DNA of 64,000 nucleotides from Roseateles_E cavernae (lineage in GTDB: Bacteria > Pseudomonadota > Gammaproteobacteria > Burkholderiales > Burkholderiaceae_C). Positions 49,482 through 57,762 of this stretch are shown one piece after another; the first letter of the stretch is position 1, and each line of letters opens with the position of its first letter. The notes below the pieces were generated by a model. It saw nothing but the letters and a program-made list of their open reading frames with translations. It searched no databases and was not told the DNA's origin. The translations under genes and the position numbers were made by a program. The stretch spans positions 1,054,001-1,118,000 of the forward strand of contig NZ_JBDPLH010000001.1 of NCBI RefSeq assembly GCF_040187885.1. Reading direction: 5' to 3'.

Positions 49482-49760
49482 ATGATGTTCGAGCACAGCC
49501 TCACCGAGAAGTCCGTCGCCAGCCTGGTGGCCCTCGGCGTCACGAGCGCGCTGCTGGCGCTGATCGATGTCGGCACCACGGCCGAGCAGCCGCTGATGCG
49601 GCTGGAGCGGGTGCTGATCATCGGCCAGAGTTCGGAACAGACCCAGCTGCTGACGCAACGAGTCGAGCGCTTGCCGCGTGTGCTGGTGCTGGGTCAGCGT
49701 GCGGACGGCGGCGACCAGCGCCTGGCCCAGCTGTCCTGCGCGCCAGAGGCGCTGTGCTGA
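49482..49760 (+). CDS. small membrane-anchored protein with paired LxRVLxxGQ motifs (92 aa)
   Basis: AGGAG lies 6 bases before the ATG. A hydrophobic segment (SVASLVALGVTSALLALIDVG) is followed by two related units, LMRLERVLIIGQS (38-50) and QRVERLPRVLVLGQR (59-73), and a Cys-containing tail RLAQLSCAPEALC. The units match those of the protein encoded at 48713, and the tail matches the protein encoded at 49152, tying the three genes into one family. Function is unknown. Confidence 0.6.
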   Translation: MMFEHSLTEKSVASLVALGVTSALLALIDVGTTAEQPLMRLERVLIIGQSSEQTQLLTQRVERLPRVLVLGQRADGGDQRLAQLSCAPEALC

Positions 49761-49794
49761 GAGCGTGGCCAGACCTCGGAGCAGGTGCCTGGCC

Positions 49795-51657
49795 TCAGTC
49801 CTCGCCGCCCAGCACCCGCAAGATCTCGCGCCCATAGGCTTCCAGCTTCTTCGCGCCGACGCCGCTGATGCCGGCCAGCTCGTCCTGGCTTTGCGGGTGC
49901 AGCCGGGCCATCTCGGCCAGCGTGACGTTCTGGAAGATCACATAGGCCGGCAGGCCGTGCTCCTTGGCCACCTCGGCACGCCAGGCCTTCAGGGCCTCGA
50001 AGCGCTGCTGGGCCTCGAAGTCCAGATCGATGGGCGCGGCCTTGCCGCCACTGCTCTTGCCCGGCGCGCCGCGCGTGGCCTTGCCGCGCTTGGGCGCGAC
50101 GCTGGGCACGCGCAGCAGCAGCTGGACCTCGCCCTTGAGCACCGCGCGGGCGCTGTCGGCCAGCGCCAGCGTGTGGTATTCGCCTTCGCTGACGACATGG
50201 CCCAGCGCGATCAGCTGGCGCAGCACGGCGCGCCATTGCTGCTCGGGCAGGCTGGCGCCGACGCCCCAGGTCGACAGGCTCTGGTGCCCGTACTGTGTGA
50301 CCTTGTCGGTGACCTTGCCGCGCAAGACATCGATCAGATGGCCGGCGCCGAAGCGCTGGCCGCCGTTCTGGTGGAAGCGGTAGATGCAGCTGAGCAGCTT
50401 GCGTGCGGCCTCGGTGCCGTCCCAGGTGGCCGGTGGGCTCAGGCAGTTGTCGCAGTTGCCGCAGGCGCTGCTGGCCTCGCCGAAATAGCCCAGCAGGCGC
50501 ACGCGCCGGCAGTCGGTGGCCTCGGCCAGGGCCAGCAGCGCGTCCAGCTTGCCGCGCTGGCCCTGCTTGAATTCTTCCTCGGCCGGACTCTCGTCGATCA
50601 TGCGGCGCTGGTTGACCACATCGGCCAGGCCGTAAGCCATCCAGGCATTGGCCGGCGCACCGTCGCGGCCGGCACGGCCGGTCTCCTGGTAGTAGCTCTC
50701 GATGTTCTTGGGCAGGTCCAGGTGGGCGACGAAGCGCACATCGGGTTTGTCTATGCCCATGCCGAAGGCGATGGTGGCCACCATCACGATGCCGTCCTCG
50801 CGTAGAAAGCGGTCCTGGTGCCTCTGGCGCACGGCGGCGTCCAGGCCGGCGTGATAGGGCAGGGCCTTCATGCCCTCGGCCTCCAGCCAGGCGGCGGTCT
50901 CCTCGACCTTTTTGCGGCTCTGGCAGTAGACGACCCCGGCCTCGTCCTCGTGCTCGTCGCGGATGAAGCGCAGCAACTGTTCGCGCGGCTTGTCCTTCTC
51001 GACGATGGCGTAGCGGATATTGGGCCGGTCGAAGCTGCTGATGAAGACACGCGAGTCCTCCAGCTTGAGGCGTTCGATGATGTCGGCCCGGGTCAGGTCG
51101 TCGGCGGTGGCGGTCAGCGCGATGCGCGGCACGTCCGGATAGCGCTCGTGCAGCAGACTCAGGCTCAGGTACTCGCTGCGGAAGTCATGGCCCCACTGGC
51201 TGACGCAGTGCGCCTCGTCGATCGCGAACAGGCTCAGCAGGCCGCGCTCGTTGAGCGAGTCGAGCTGGGCCAGAAAGCGCGGGTTGGTGATGCGCTCGGG
51301 GGCCGCATACAGCATCACCAGGCGCCCGCTCATCATTTCGCGCTCGACATGGGTGGCCTGCTCCGAGCTTAGCGTCGAGTTCAGGAAGGCGGCGTGCACG
51401 CCGGCTTCTTCGAGCGCGCCGACCTGGTCGTGCATCAGCGCGATCAGCGGGCTGACCACCACCGCCACGCCCCGGCCCTGGCGGTGCCGCGCGATCGCCG
51501 GCACCTGGTAGCACAGGCTTTTGCCGCCGCCGGTGGGCATCAGCACCAGCGCGTCGCCGCCGCTCACCATATGGTCGACGATATCGGCCTGCGCGCCTCG
51601 GAAGGCGCCGTAGCCGAAGACTTCTTGCAGGATCTGGAGGGGGGCGTGATGGGGCAT
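49795..51657 (-). CDS. recQ: ATP-dependent DNA helicase RecQ
   Basis: 620 aa from MPHHAPLQILQEVFGYGAFRG. Helicase motifs are complete: motif I MPTGGGKSLCYQVPA, motif II DEAH (AIDEAHCVSQWGHDFR with the RecQ-specific aromatic loop), and motif VI QETGRAGRDG. The zinc-binding RQC region follows with the cysteines in RRVRLLGYFGEASSACGNCDNC, and an HRDC domain closes the protein (LAEMARLHPQSQDELAGISGVG). It unwinds forked and recombining DNA during repair. It stands alone; the downstream side faces the small-protein cluster tail to tail. Confidence 0.96.
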   Translation of the reverse strand: MPHHAPLQILQEVFGYGAFRGAQADIVDHMVSGGDALVLMPTGGGKSLCYQVPAIARHRQGRGVAVVVSPLIALMHDQVGALEEAGVHAAFLNSTLSSEQATHVEREMMSGRLVMLYAAPERITNPRFLAQLDSLNERGLLSLFAIDEAHCVSQWGHDFRSEYLSLSLLHERYPDVPRIALTATADDLTRADIIERLKLEDSRVFISSFDRPNIRYAIVEKDKPREQLLRFIRDEHEDEAGVVYCQSRKKVEETAAWLEAEGMKALPYHAGLDAAVRQRHQDRFLREDGIVMVATIAFGMGIDKPDVRFVAHLDLPKNIESYYQETGRAGRDGAPANAWMAYGLADVVNQRRMIDESPAEEEFKQGQRGKLDALLALAEATDCRRVRLLGYFGEASSACGNCDNCLSPPATWDGTEAARKLLSCIYRFHQNGGQRFGAGHLIDVLRGKVTDKVTQYGHQSLSTWGVGASLPEQQWRAVLRQLIALGHVVSEGEYHTLALADSARAVLKGEVQLLLRVPSVAPKRGKATRGAPGKSSGGKAAPIDLDFEAQQRFEALKAWRAEVAKEHGLPAYVIFQNVTLAEMARLHPQSQDELAGISGVGAKKLEAYGREILRVLGGED

Positions 51658-51742
51658 GGAGCCCGCTATTGTCCAGGAGAAGCCCGGTGACAGCCGCAGC
51701 CCTGTGCCGCCGGCCGTGCTCGGGCAGTGTTGAGCGCGCTGG

Positions 51743-52462
51743 CTACGGGGCCGGCGAGCCCGGGGCCGAAGGCGGTTTCTCGCCCCGGTAGCTGACGGAA
51801 GCCATGCCCGAGCTGCGTTGCCGGGCCTCGGCCGGGCCCCAGTAGTCCACCGAGCCGATGCCGGAAACACTGATGCTGGCCGCCTCGGTGGCCCAGAAGC
51901 TGGCATGGCCGACGCCGCTGATCGCGACCGAGGCCGTGCCGGCGCGCAGGCGCTCCGCCTGCAGCGCGCCCTTGCCCGAGATCGCGGCCTGCAGCGATGT
52001 GACCTGGCCCGCCAGGTGCCCCTCGCCGGCACCGGAGATCACGAAGCGCAGGCTGTCGGCCGCCAGCGCGTCGAAGCGGGCCTGGCCGGCGCCGGCGATG
52101 GTGACGTCCAGCTGACTCGTCTTCAGCGGCCCGGGCGCATGCAGGTCGCTGGCGCCGGAGAGCACCAGCTGGCGCACATCGCGCATCAGCACCTCGATCT
52201 GCAGCCGCGAGCCATCCCAGAACTTCCAGCTGCCGGTCGGCCGTATCACCAGCCGGTCGCCGCGCAAGTCCAGCTGCACGTTTTTCTGTGTCTGCGCATT
52301 GCCGACGATGAAGACCTGGTCGCGCTCGCCCTGGGCCAGACGCACCTGGGCCGAGCCGCTGACCTCCAGGCGCTCGAAGGCGCCCGGTGTGTAGAGCTGG
52401 CCGGTCTGGGCCGAGGCCGGCTGCGCACCGGCCGCCAGCAGCAGCGCGAGCAGGGCTCTCAT
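51743..52462 (-). CDS. secreted DUF2807 (head GIN domain) protein
   Basis: 239 aa with a signal peptide MRALLALLLAAGAQPASAQ. The body is a repetitive beta-helix-like domain: FERLEVSGSAQVRLAQG, LVLSGASDLHAPGPLKTSQLDVTIAGAGQARF, FVISGAGEGHLAG, AISGKGALQAERL, ISGVGHASFWA and SVSGIGSVDYWG. The recurring (I/L)SG-x-G units are the hallmark of DUF2807. The biochemical role of the family is unknown; it is exported and often lies beside two-component genes. Its ATG overlaps the stop of the LytTR regulator gene, so it is the third gene of that operon. Confidence 0.85.
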   Translation of the reverse strand: MRALLALLLAAGAQPASAQTGQLYTPGAFERLEVSGSAQVRLAQGERDQVFIVGNAQTQKNVQLDLRGDRLVIRPTGSWKFWDGSRLQIEVLMRDVRQLVLSGASDLHAPGPLKTSQLDVTIAGAGQARFDALAADSLRFVISGAGEGHLAGQVTSLQAAISGKGALQAERLRAGTASVAISGVGHASFWATEAASISVSGIGSVDYWGPAEARQRSSGMASVSYRGEKPPSAPGSPAP

Positions 52463-53259
52463 ATCGACTGCTCCCGCAGCTTCTTCGAGACCTCGCGGCT
52501 GGCGGTGAAGCGCGTGCCGTCGCGCATCTGCACCACCAGCTGCGAGCTCTCGTCGGGCGTCATCGCCTCCACGCAATCGAGGTTGACGATGCAGCTGCGC
52601 TGCAGCTTCAGAAAGCGCTGCGGGTCCAGGCGCTGCTCGAAGCTGCTGATCGGCAGGCGCACCAGGAACTGGCGACCGCGGCTGGCGATGGCGGTGTACT
52701 TGGCGTCGGAGCGCAGGTATTCGATCGCGTCGACATGCAGCGGGAAGATCTTGCCCTGGTCGCGCACCAGGATGCGGGTCAGCGGCGCCTCGGGGGCTTG
52801 TTCCAGCGCCTCCAGTGCCGGGTTGAGTGTCGGGTTTGACGCCACGTCATCGACCCGCTCCAGCCCTTGCAGCGCATGCTCGACCGCCTCGACAAAGCGA
52901 TCGTGCGAGAAGGGCTTGAGCAGGTAGTCCACCGCATGCAGCTCGAAGGCGGTCAGCGCATGCTCGTCATAGGCGGTCGTGAAGATCACCGCCGGGCCGC
53001 TGGTGTTGGGCTGCTGCGCCAGCGCACGCAGCACCTGCAGGCCGGTCATGCCCGGCATCTGGATGTCCATCAGCACCAGGGCCGGCTGCAGCGCGCGGAT
53101 CTGGGCCAGCGCACTGGCGCCATCGTGGCAGACCGCCACCAGCTCCAGCTGCGGCAGCTGCCCCACCCACTCGGCCAGGCTCTCGGCGGCCAGCGGCTCG
53201 TCCTCGGCGATCAGGGTGCGTATGCGGGGGCTGTGGTCGTGGTTCATGGTCATCGTCAT
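52459..53259 (-). CDS. LytTR-type response regulator
   Basis: 266 aa. A receiver domain at residues 12-135 has its phospho-acceptor Asp65 in LVLMDIQMPG, with the acidic pair AEDE and the conserved Lys in LLKPFSHDRF. The C-terminal LytTR DNA-binding domain reads YLRSDAKYTAIASRGRQFLVR, then LQRSCIVNLDCVEAM. The start overlaps the kinase stop (ATGA); two further in-frame ATGs lie within four codons. It is the partner of the adjacent sensor kinase, and LytTR regulators usually control a few nearby genes, here perhaps the DUF2807 gene. Confidence 0.92.
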   Translation of the reverse strand: MTMTMNHDHSPRIRTLIAEDEPLAAESLAEWVGQLPQLELVAVCHDGASALAQIRALQPALVLMDIQMPGMTGLQVLRALAQQPNTSGPAVIFTTAYDEHALTAFELHAVDYLLKPFSHDRFVEAVEHALQGLERVDDVASNPTLNPALEALEQAPEAPLTRILVRDQGKIFPLHVDAIEYLRSDAKYTAIASRGRQFLVRLPISSFEQRLDPQRFLKLQRSCIVNLDCVEAMTPDESSQLVVQMRDGTRFTASREVSKKLREQSI

Positions 53260-54365
53260 GCTTGCGGTATCCAGAGGTCGACGCGGAAGCCCGCGCCGGG
53301 GGCGGTGTGGATCTTGAAGCGGGCACGGCCCTCGAAGTCCAGCGCGAAGCGCCGGCGCAGCGCCGACAGGCCGATGCCGCGCCGTGCGCCGCCGTCAGCC
53401 TCGGCGCCGGCTTCGAGCCGCGCCGGGTCGCAGCCGGGGCCATCGTCCTGTACGGTCAGGGCCAGGCCGGCGTTGAGCGCATCGCGGCGTGCGCTGATGC
53501 TGATGCAGCCGCCCCCGGTGCGCGGCGCGATGCCGTGCAGGATGCTGTTCTCGACCAGGGGCTGCAAGGTCAGGGCCGGCAGCTCGTCGTCCAGCGTGGC
53601 CGGGTCCAGCTGCCAGGCAATGTGCAGGCGCGGGCCCAGGCGCAGCGACTCCAGTGCCAGATAGTCGCGCACGAAATCGACCTCGTCCTGCAGGCTGACG
53701 CGGTCGCTGGCGCTGCGTTTGCTGTCCAGCACATAGCGCAGCATGCCGGCAAAGCGCAGCAGCGCGTCCTCGGCGGCCTTGGGGTCCTTGCGGGTCAGCG
53801 CGATCAGGGTGTTGAGCGTGTTGAACAGGAAATGCGGATTCAGCTTGCCGCTGATCGCGGCCAGCTCGGCGCGCGCCAGCGCCGACTCGGCCTGGGCCGC
53901 CGCCACCGCGCTGGCGCGGGCGCGGCGCGCGTTCAGCACGGCCGCGAAGCCGGCCACCAGCGCGATATAGACGAACACGCCCCAGATCGCCCGCCACAGC
54001 ACCAGCTGCTGCAAGGTGGCCTCGGCATGGTCGGCGCCGAACAGCCACCAGGCGGTCAGGAACTCCAGCCCCTGCCACAGCGCGGCGAACAGCAGGGCCG
54101 CCAGCGCATGCAGGCTCAGGCTGGCCGGCGTGCCCAGGCCGCTGCGCTGCAGCCAGCCCACCCAGGGCAGCACGGCCACACCCAGCAGCATCGGTGGCCA
54201 CAGGCTCAGCGTGGCCTGGTAGACCGCGCCCCAGAGCTGCCAGATGCCGCGCTGCAGCTCGGTGCCGGCCATCGCATAAAGCATCCAGCTCAGCAGGCAC
54301 AGGCCGGCATAGGCAAGCCAGAGCTTGTGATTGCTGTCGGCGGGGCGTGGGCTCGATCGGGGCAT
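53256..54365 (-). CDS. LytS/YehU-type sensor histidine kinase
   Basis: 369 aa. Four membrane helices in the first 165 residues (for example LWLAYAGLCLLSWMLYAMAG and AIWGVFVYIALVAGFAAVLNA) are followed by a short coiled stretch and the His_kinase (PF06580) domain with the phospho-acceptor in LNPHFLFNTLNTLIAL. An HATPase domain (LQPLVENSILHGIAP, VQDDGPGCD, GIGLSALRRRF) completes it. There is no extracellular sensor domain, so the membrane part probably senses the signal. It is first in the kinase, regulator, DUF2807 operon. Confidence 0.92.
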   Translation of the reverse strand: MPRSSPRPADSNHKLWLAYAGLCLLSWMLYAMAGTELQRGIWQLWGAVYQATLSLWPPMLLGVAVLPWVGWLQRSGLGTPASLSLHALAALLFAALWQGLEFLTAWWLFGADHAEATLQQLVLWRAIWGVFVYIALVAGFAAVLNARRARASAVAAAQAESALARAELAAISGKLNPHFLFNTLNTLIALTRKDPKAAEDALLRFAGMLRYVLDSKRSASDRVSLQDEVDFVRDYLALESLRLGPRLHIAWQLDPATLDDELPALTLQPLVENSILHGIAPRTGGGCISISARRDALNAGLALTVQDDGPGCDPARLEAGAEADGGARRGIGLSALRRRFALDFEGRARFKIHTAPGAGFRVDLWIPQA

Positions 54366-54512
54366 GGCGTCATCTTAGGATGCCCCCGCCCGATGGCGGC
54401 GGCGGCGGGGATCAAGTGCCGGATCGCGGGCACGAGGCGCCAGTTGGGGGGCGGCGGGCGACAGCGGCATAATCCAGCCCTTACTCACGAACAAACGCCA
54501 GCGGAGCGCATC

Positions 54513-55052
54513 ATGGCCTCGGTCAACAAAGTCATTCTCATCGGCAACCTCGGTCGCGACCCCGAGCTGCGCTACAACCCCAGCGGCGTGGCCTTCTGCA
54601 CCATCAGCCTGGCGACCACCCGCAACTGGAAGAACCGCGAGTCCGGCGAGAAGCAGGAAGAGACCGAATGGCACCGTGTCGTGTTCAACGACAAGCTGGC
54701 CGAGATCGTCGGCCAGTACTGCAAGAAGGGCCGCCCGCTCTATGTCGAAGGCCGCCTGCGCACCCGCAAATGGCAGGACAAGGAAGGCCGCGATACCTAC
54801 ACCACCGAAATCATCGCCGACCAGATGCAGCTGCTGGGCGGCCGTGACGGCGGTGACGAGGGCGGCGGTGGTGGCAGCAGCTACGGCGGCGGCCGCAGCG
54901 CGGGCGGCCGTGGCGCCGACCGTGGCGATGATTTCGATGCCCCGGCGCCGGCCCCCCGTGCCGCCGCACCGCGCCCTCCGGCCCCACGCCCGGCACCGGC
55001 CCCGAAGTCCTCGACCGGCTTCGATGATATGGATGACGATATTCCGTTCTGA
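54513..55052 (+). CDS. ssb: single-stranded DNA-binding protein
   Basis: 179 aa. The OB fold begins MASVNKVILIGNLGRDPELRY and includes WHRVVFNDKLAEIVGQYCKKG and the ssDNA-contacting RTRKWQDKEGRDTYTTEI. A Gly-rich then Pro/Ala-rich linker (112-165) precedes the conserved protein-interaction tip DMDDDIPF. It coats single-stranded DNA in replication and repair and recruits partners such as RecQ through the tip. An intrinsic terminator follows. Confidence 0.97.
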   Translation: MASVNKVILIGNLGRDPELRYNPSGVAFCTISLATTRNWKNRESGEKQEETEWHRVVFNDKLAEIVGQYCKKGRPLYVEGRLRTRKWQDKEGRDTYTTEIIADQMQLLGGRDGGDEGGGGGSSYGGGRSAGGRGADRGDDFDAPAPAPRAAAPRPPAPRPAPAPKSSTGFDDMDDDIPF

Positions 55053-55077
55053 GATCGACCGACTCAGACCCTGAACA

Positions 55078-55116
55078 GAAGGCCCGTGGCGCTTTGCGCG
55101 ACGGGCCTTCTTGCTT
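55078..55116 (+). terminator. intrinsic terminator after ssb
   Basis: Perfect 10-bp stem GAAGGCCCGT / ACGGGCCTTC around a 13-base loop that can itself pair (GCGC...GCGC), followed by TTGCTT. It lies 25 bp after the ssb stop. Confidence 0.85.
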
Positions 55117-55142
55117 ATGGGGGGGTTGTTGCGCAGGGCACC

Positions 55143-56081
55143 TCAGTGCTCGGCCGCCTCCTCCCGCAGCCACCGGCAGAAGGCCTCGACGGCCGGCTTG
55201 CTGCGGCCTTGCAGCCCGGTGACGATCCAGAAGGCGTAGGCGTTGGGCAGCTCCGGGCCGAAGGGCTTGATCAGGCGACCACGCTGCAGGTCTTGCGCGA
55301 CCAGCGGCGCCAGGCCCAGTGCGACGCCGTGGCCGGCGACCGCTGCCTCCTGGGCCAGGTAGATGCTGGAAAAGACCGGGCCCCGGCTCGCATCCACGTC
55401 GGGGACGCCAGCGGCTTGCAGCCAGGCCGACCAATCGGGCACGCCGGGACGGCCGGCTGCGCTGTCGTCATGCAGCAGGGTGTGCTGCGCCAGGTCCGCG
55501 GGCCCGAGCAGCGGCCGGCAGGCCTGGCCCAGCAGTGCGGGCGCGCAGACCGGGAACACCGGAGCCTCCATCAGCCGCTCGGCCCGCACGCCGGCGTAGC
55601 CGCCGGGGCCGTAGCGGATCGCGACATCGACCCCGCTGCGGGCGAAATCGGCCGGCTCGTCGCCAGTCACGAGGCGGACCTTGAGATCGGGGTGCTCGCG
55701 GTGGAAGTGATGCAGCCGAGGCGCCAGCCATTTCGCGGCGAAGGATTCCATCGTGCTGACGCAGAGCTGCGCTGCCGAGGGGGCGGTGGCGCGGTCCAGC
55801 GCCAGTTCAAGCTGACCGAACAGCTCGCTCAGCGAGGCGGCCAGCGCCTGGCCTTCGGCGCTCAGTGTGATCGAGCGATGGCCGCGATGAAACAGCGGCA
55901 GGCCCAGATAGGCCTCCAGATGCTTGACCTGGTGGCTGACCGCCGCCGGCGTGACGAAGAGCTGCGCCGCTGCGGCCTGGAAACTGAGGCAGCGCGCGAC
56001 CGCCTCGAAGGCGCGCAAGGCATTCAGCGGGACGGGATGGCGGGGCTTCACGCGGGCCTCGGGCTGGCAGGGGTCGCGCAT
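55143..56081 (-). CDS. LysR-family regulator, GcvA/AmpR-like
   Basis: 312 aa. The helix-turn-helix LNALRAFEAVARCLSFQAAAAQLFVTPAAVSHQVKHLEAYLGLPLFHR and the effector start LCVSTMESFAAKWLAPRLHHF place it in the GcvA branch, which includes the beta-lactamase regulator AmpR. The stretch VDVAIRYGPGGYAG is typical of that branch. It is divergent from a Tat-exported metallo-hydrolase with an imperfect dyad between them, an arrangement like ampR-ampC, so that hydrolase is its likely target. Confidence 0.87.
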   Translation of the reverse strand: MRDPCQPEARVKPRHPVPLNALRAFEAVARCLSFQAAAAQLFVTPAAVSHQVKHLEAYLGLPLFHRGHRSITLSAEGQALAASLSELFGQLELALDRATAPSAAQLCVSTMESFAAKWLAPRLHHFHREHPDLKVRLVTGDEPADFARSGVDVAIRYGPGGYAGVRAERLMEAPVFPVCAPALLGQACRPLLGPADLAQHTLLHDDSAAGRPGVPDWSAWLQAAGVPDVDASRGPVFSSIYLAQEAAVAGHGVALGLAPLVAQDLQRGRLIKPFGPELPNAYAFWIVTGLQGRSKPAVEAFCRWLREEAAEH

Positions 56082-56091
56082 CCTATCAATT

Positions 56092-56110
56092 GCCTTAGTT
56101 TTTCTCAGGC
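56092..56110. promoter_or_regulatory. imperfect dyad in the LysR/metallo-hydrolase promoter
   Basis: GCCTTAG-TTTTT-CTCAGGC: 7-bp arms with one mismatch around a T-rich centre, in the 75-bp divergent gap. This fits a LysR-type binding site; control of both genes is inferred. Confidence 0.45.
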
Positions 56111-56156
56111 GAAGGGGAAAACATCTCGTTTGTCGCCGGTACCGGTGTTTGCCAGG

Positions 56157-57032
56157 ATGACGCGATCACAACGATTGGAGATGGTCTTGATACAGCTGAG
56201 TTGCCATGGCCAGCGGCGCCGGGGTTTTCTTTCGTCCGCCGCCGCCCTGCTGCTGGCGGGCCGACCCATGTTGGCGGCCGGCGGTGCGGACGGCCTGCGC
56301 ATTCAGCGCCTGGCCTGGGCGGGCATACGTCTGCAGCTGCCGCAGGCCAGCCTGTTCATCGACCCGCTGGTCAGCCCGGCCGTCTGGGGGGCCGCGCTGA
56401 AGGACGCGCTGATCCCGGTCAGCGACGCCATCGGCGACAGCCAGGTGCTGATCACCCACACCCACGCCGACCACTTCGACGCGCGCGCCGTGGCCGAGGC
56501 GCTGGGGCGGGGCGGCGTGCTGATCCATCCGGCCGGCACCAACCCGCTGCCGGTGCCGCCGGGCGCACGGGCCCGGCCGGCCCCGCTGTGGGAGCCGCAA
56601 CTGCTCGGCGACTTCACCGCCACCCCCGTGCCCGCCTCGGACGGCTTCGGCGACCCGCAGGTCTCCTGGGTGGTGTCGGCCGGCGGGCGGCGCATCTTTC
56701 ATGGCGGCGACACGCTCTGGCATGGCCATTGGTGGCGGATCGGCCGCCAGCTCGGGCCCTTCGATGCCGCCTTCCTGCCTATCAATGGCGCACGCTTCGG
56801 CTGGCGCCAGCCGGTCAGTGGCCAACCCGGCGTGCTGACGCCCGAGCAGGCGGTGGCCGCCGCGACCGTCCTGGGCGCGCGCTGCCTGATTCCCATCCAC
56901 TACGGCGTCTCGGGCATGGCCGAGTACGTCGAGATCGAGGACCCGCTGGCCCGCCTGCGTGCGGCGGCTCGCGAAAAGCCCGTTGCCGTCCAGGTGCTGC
57001 AACCCGGTGACTGGGTCGACTGGCAGGCGTGA
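56157..57032 (+). CDS. Tat-exported MBL-fold metallo-hydrolase (UlaG-like)
   Basis: 291 aa from MTRSQRLEMVLIQL; a start at 56181 is also possible, since no clear ribosome site separates them. The Tat signal is GQRRRGFLSSAAALLLAG. The metal motif THTHADHFD is intact, with a further histidine in FHGGDTLWHGHWW and the last one in LIPIHYGVSG. The motifs IQRLAWAGIRLQLPQASLFIDP match the Lactamase_B_2/UlaG group of hydrolases (lactonases, phosphodiesterases) rather than true beta-lactamases. The periplasmic substrate is unknown. Confidence 0.82.
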   Translation: MTRSQRLEMVLIQLSCHGQRRRGFLSSAAALLLAGRPMLAAGGADGLRIQRLAWAGIRLQLPQASLFIDPLVSPAVWGAALKDALIPVSDAIGDSQVLITHTHADHFDARAVAEALGRGGVLIHPAGTNPLPVPPGARARPAPLWEPQLLGDFTATPVPASDGFGDPQVSWVVSAGGRRIFHGGDTLWHGHWWRIGRQLGPFDAAFLPINGARFGWRQPVSGQPGVLTPEQAVAAATVLGARCLIPIHYGVSGMAEYVEIEDPLARLRAAAREKPVAVQVLQPGDWVDWQA

Positions 57033-57044
57033 AGCGCCTGCGCC

Positions 57045-57689
57045 TCACAGCCCCGCCAGCGCATGCCGCAGCAGCAAGGCCGACAGCACCCACATCGTCA
57101 GGCCGATCAGGCTGTCCAGCACCTGCCAGGCCCGTGGCCGCGCGAACCAGGGTGCCAGCCAGCGGGCGCCGAAGCCCAGCAGCCCGAACCAGACGGCGCT
57201 GGCGAGCGCGGCGCCGGCGATGAAGAAGGCGCGCAGCTCGGCCGGCTGCTGGGCGCCTATGCTGCCCACCAGCAGCACGGTGTCCAGATAGACATGGGGG
57301 TTCAGCAGCGTGAAGGCCGCTGCCTGGGCCAGCGCCGCCGTGCGGCCCAGGCCTTCGCCGCCGGCCGCCGCCCGCAGCTGCCCCGACTGCCGGGCGCGGC
57401 GCAGCGCCAGCGCGCCGTAGACCGCCAGGAACAGCGCGCCGGCCAGGGCCAGCGCGCGCGCCAGGCCGGGGCGCTCGCCCAGCGCCTGGGCCATGCCCAG
57501 CACACCGGCCATGATCAGCAGCGCATCGGCGGCGGCGCAGAACAGCACCACCGGGCCGACATGCTCGCGGCGCAGGCCCTGGCGCAGCACGAAGGCGTTC
57601 TGGGCGCCGATGGCGACGATCAGGCCCAGGCTCAGCGCCAGGCCCTGCAGCAGTGCGGCCGGTGCTGCGGCCAGGTTTGAAATCATCAT
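57045..57689 (-). CDS. LysE/ArgO-family amino-acid exporter
   Basis: 214 aa with six membrane segments. The family signature GLALSLGLIVAIGAQNAFVLRQGLRREHV is nearly canonical, and the middle motif AAAFTLLNPHVYLDTVLLVGSIG is the ArgO/LysE core. It exports lysine, arginine or analogues such as canavanine from the cytosol. Divergent argP-like regulation is expected from the neighbour, and a palindrome lies immediately upstream of its start codon. Confidence 0.93.
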   Translation of the reverse strand: MMISNLAAAPAALLQGLALSLGLIVAIGAQNAFVLRQGLRREHVGPVVLFCAAADALLIMAGVLGMAQALGERPGLARALALAGALFLAVYGALALRRARQSGQLRAAAGGEGLGRTAALAQAAAFTLLNPHVYLDTVLLVGSIGAQQPAELRAFFIAGAALASAVWFGLLGFGARWLAPWFARPRAWQVLDSLIGLTMWVLSALLLRHALAGL

Positions 57690-57698
57690 GGGCTCAGC

Positions 57699-57715
57699 TT
57701 GCCAGTCCTTGGCAA
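57699..57715. promoter_or_regulatory. dyad upstream of the exporter gene (probable ArgP site)
   Basis: Perfect inverted repeat TTGCCA-GTCCT-TGGCAA, 9 bp before the exporter start codon and inside the 73-bp divergent gap. The T-N-A-containing dyad is LysR-like. Confidence 0.55.
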
Positions 57716-57734
57716 TGAAGCCAAACTAACTAAT

Positions 57735-57749
57735 CTAAATCGAGTTTAG
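57735..57749. promoter_or_regulatory. second dyad in the argO-argP gap
   Basis: Perfect inverted repeat CTAAA-TCGAG-TTTAG, nearer the regulator gene. An 8-bp direct repeat AACTAATC (57728-57735 and 57753-57760) brackets it. The gap is AT-rich, as expected for overlapping promoters. Confidence 0.4.
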
Positions 57750-57762
57750 GAAAACTAATCAG

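Noticed and set aside
56157..57032. Exported hydrolase as a class B beta-lactamase
   Set aside because: The order of motifs (IQRLAWAGIRLQL, THTHADHFD, FHGGDT) fits the UlaG-type hydrolase group, not the known class B lactamases.
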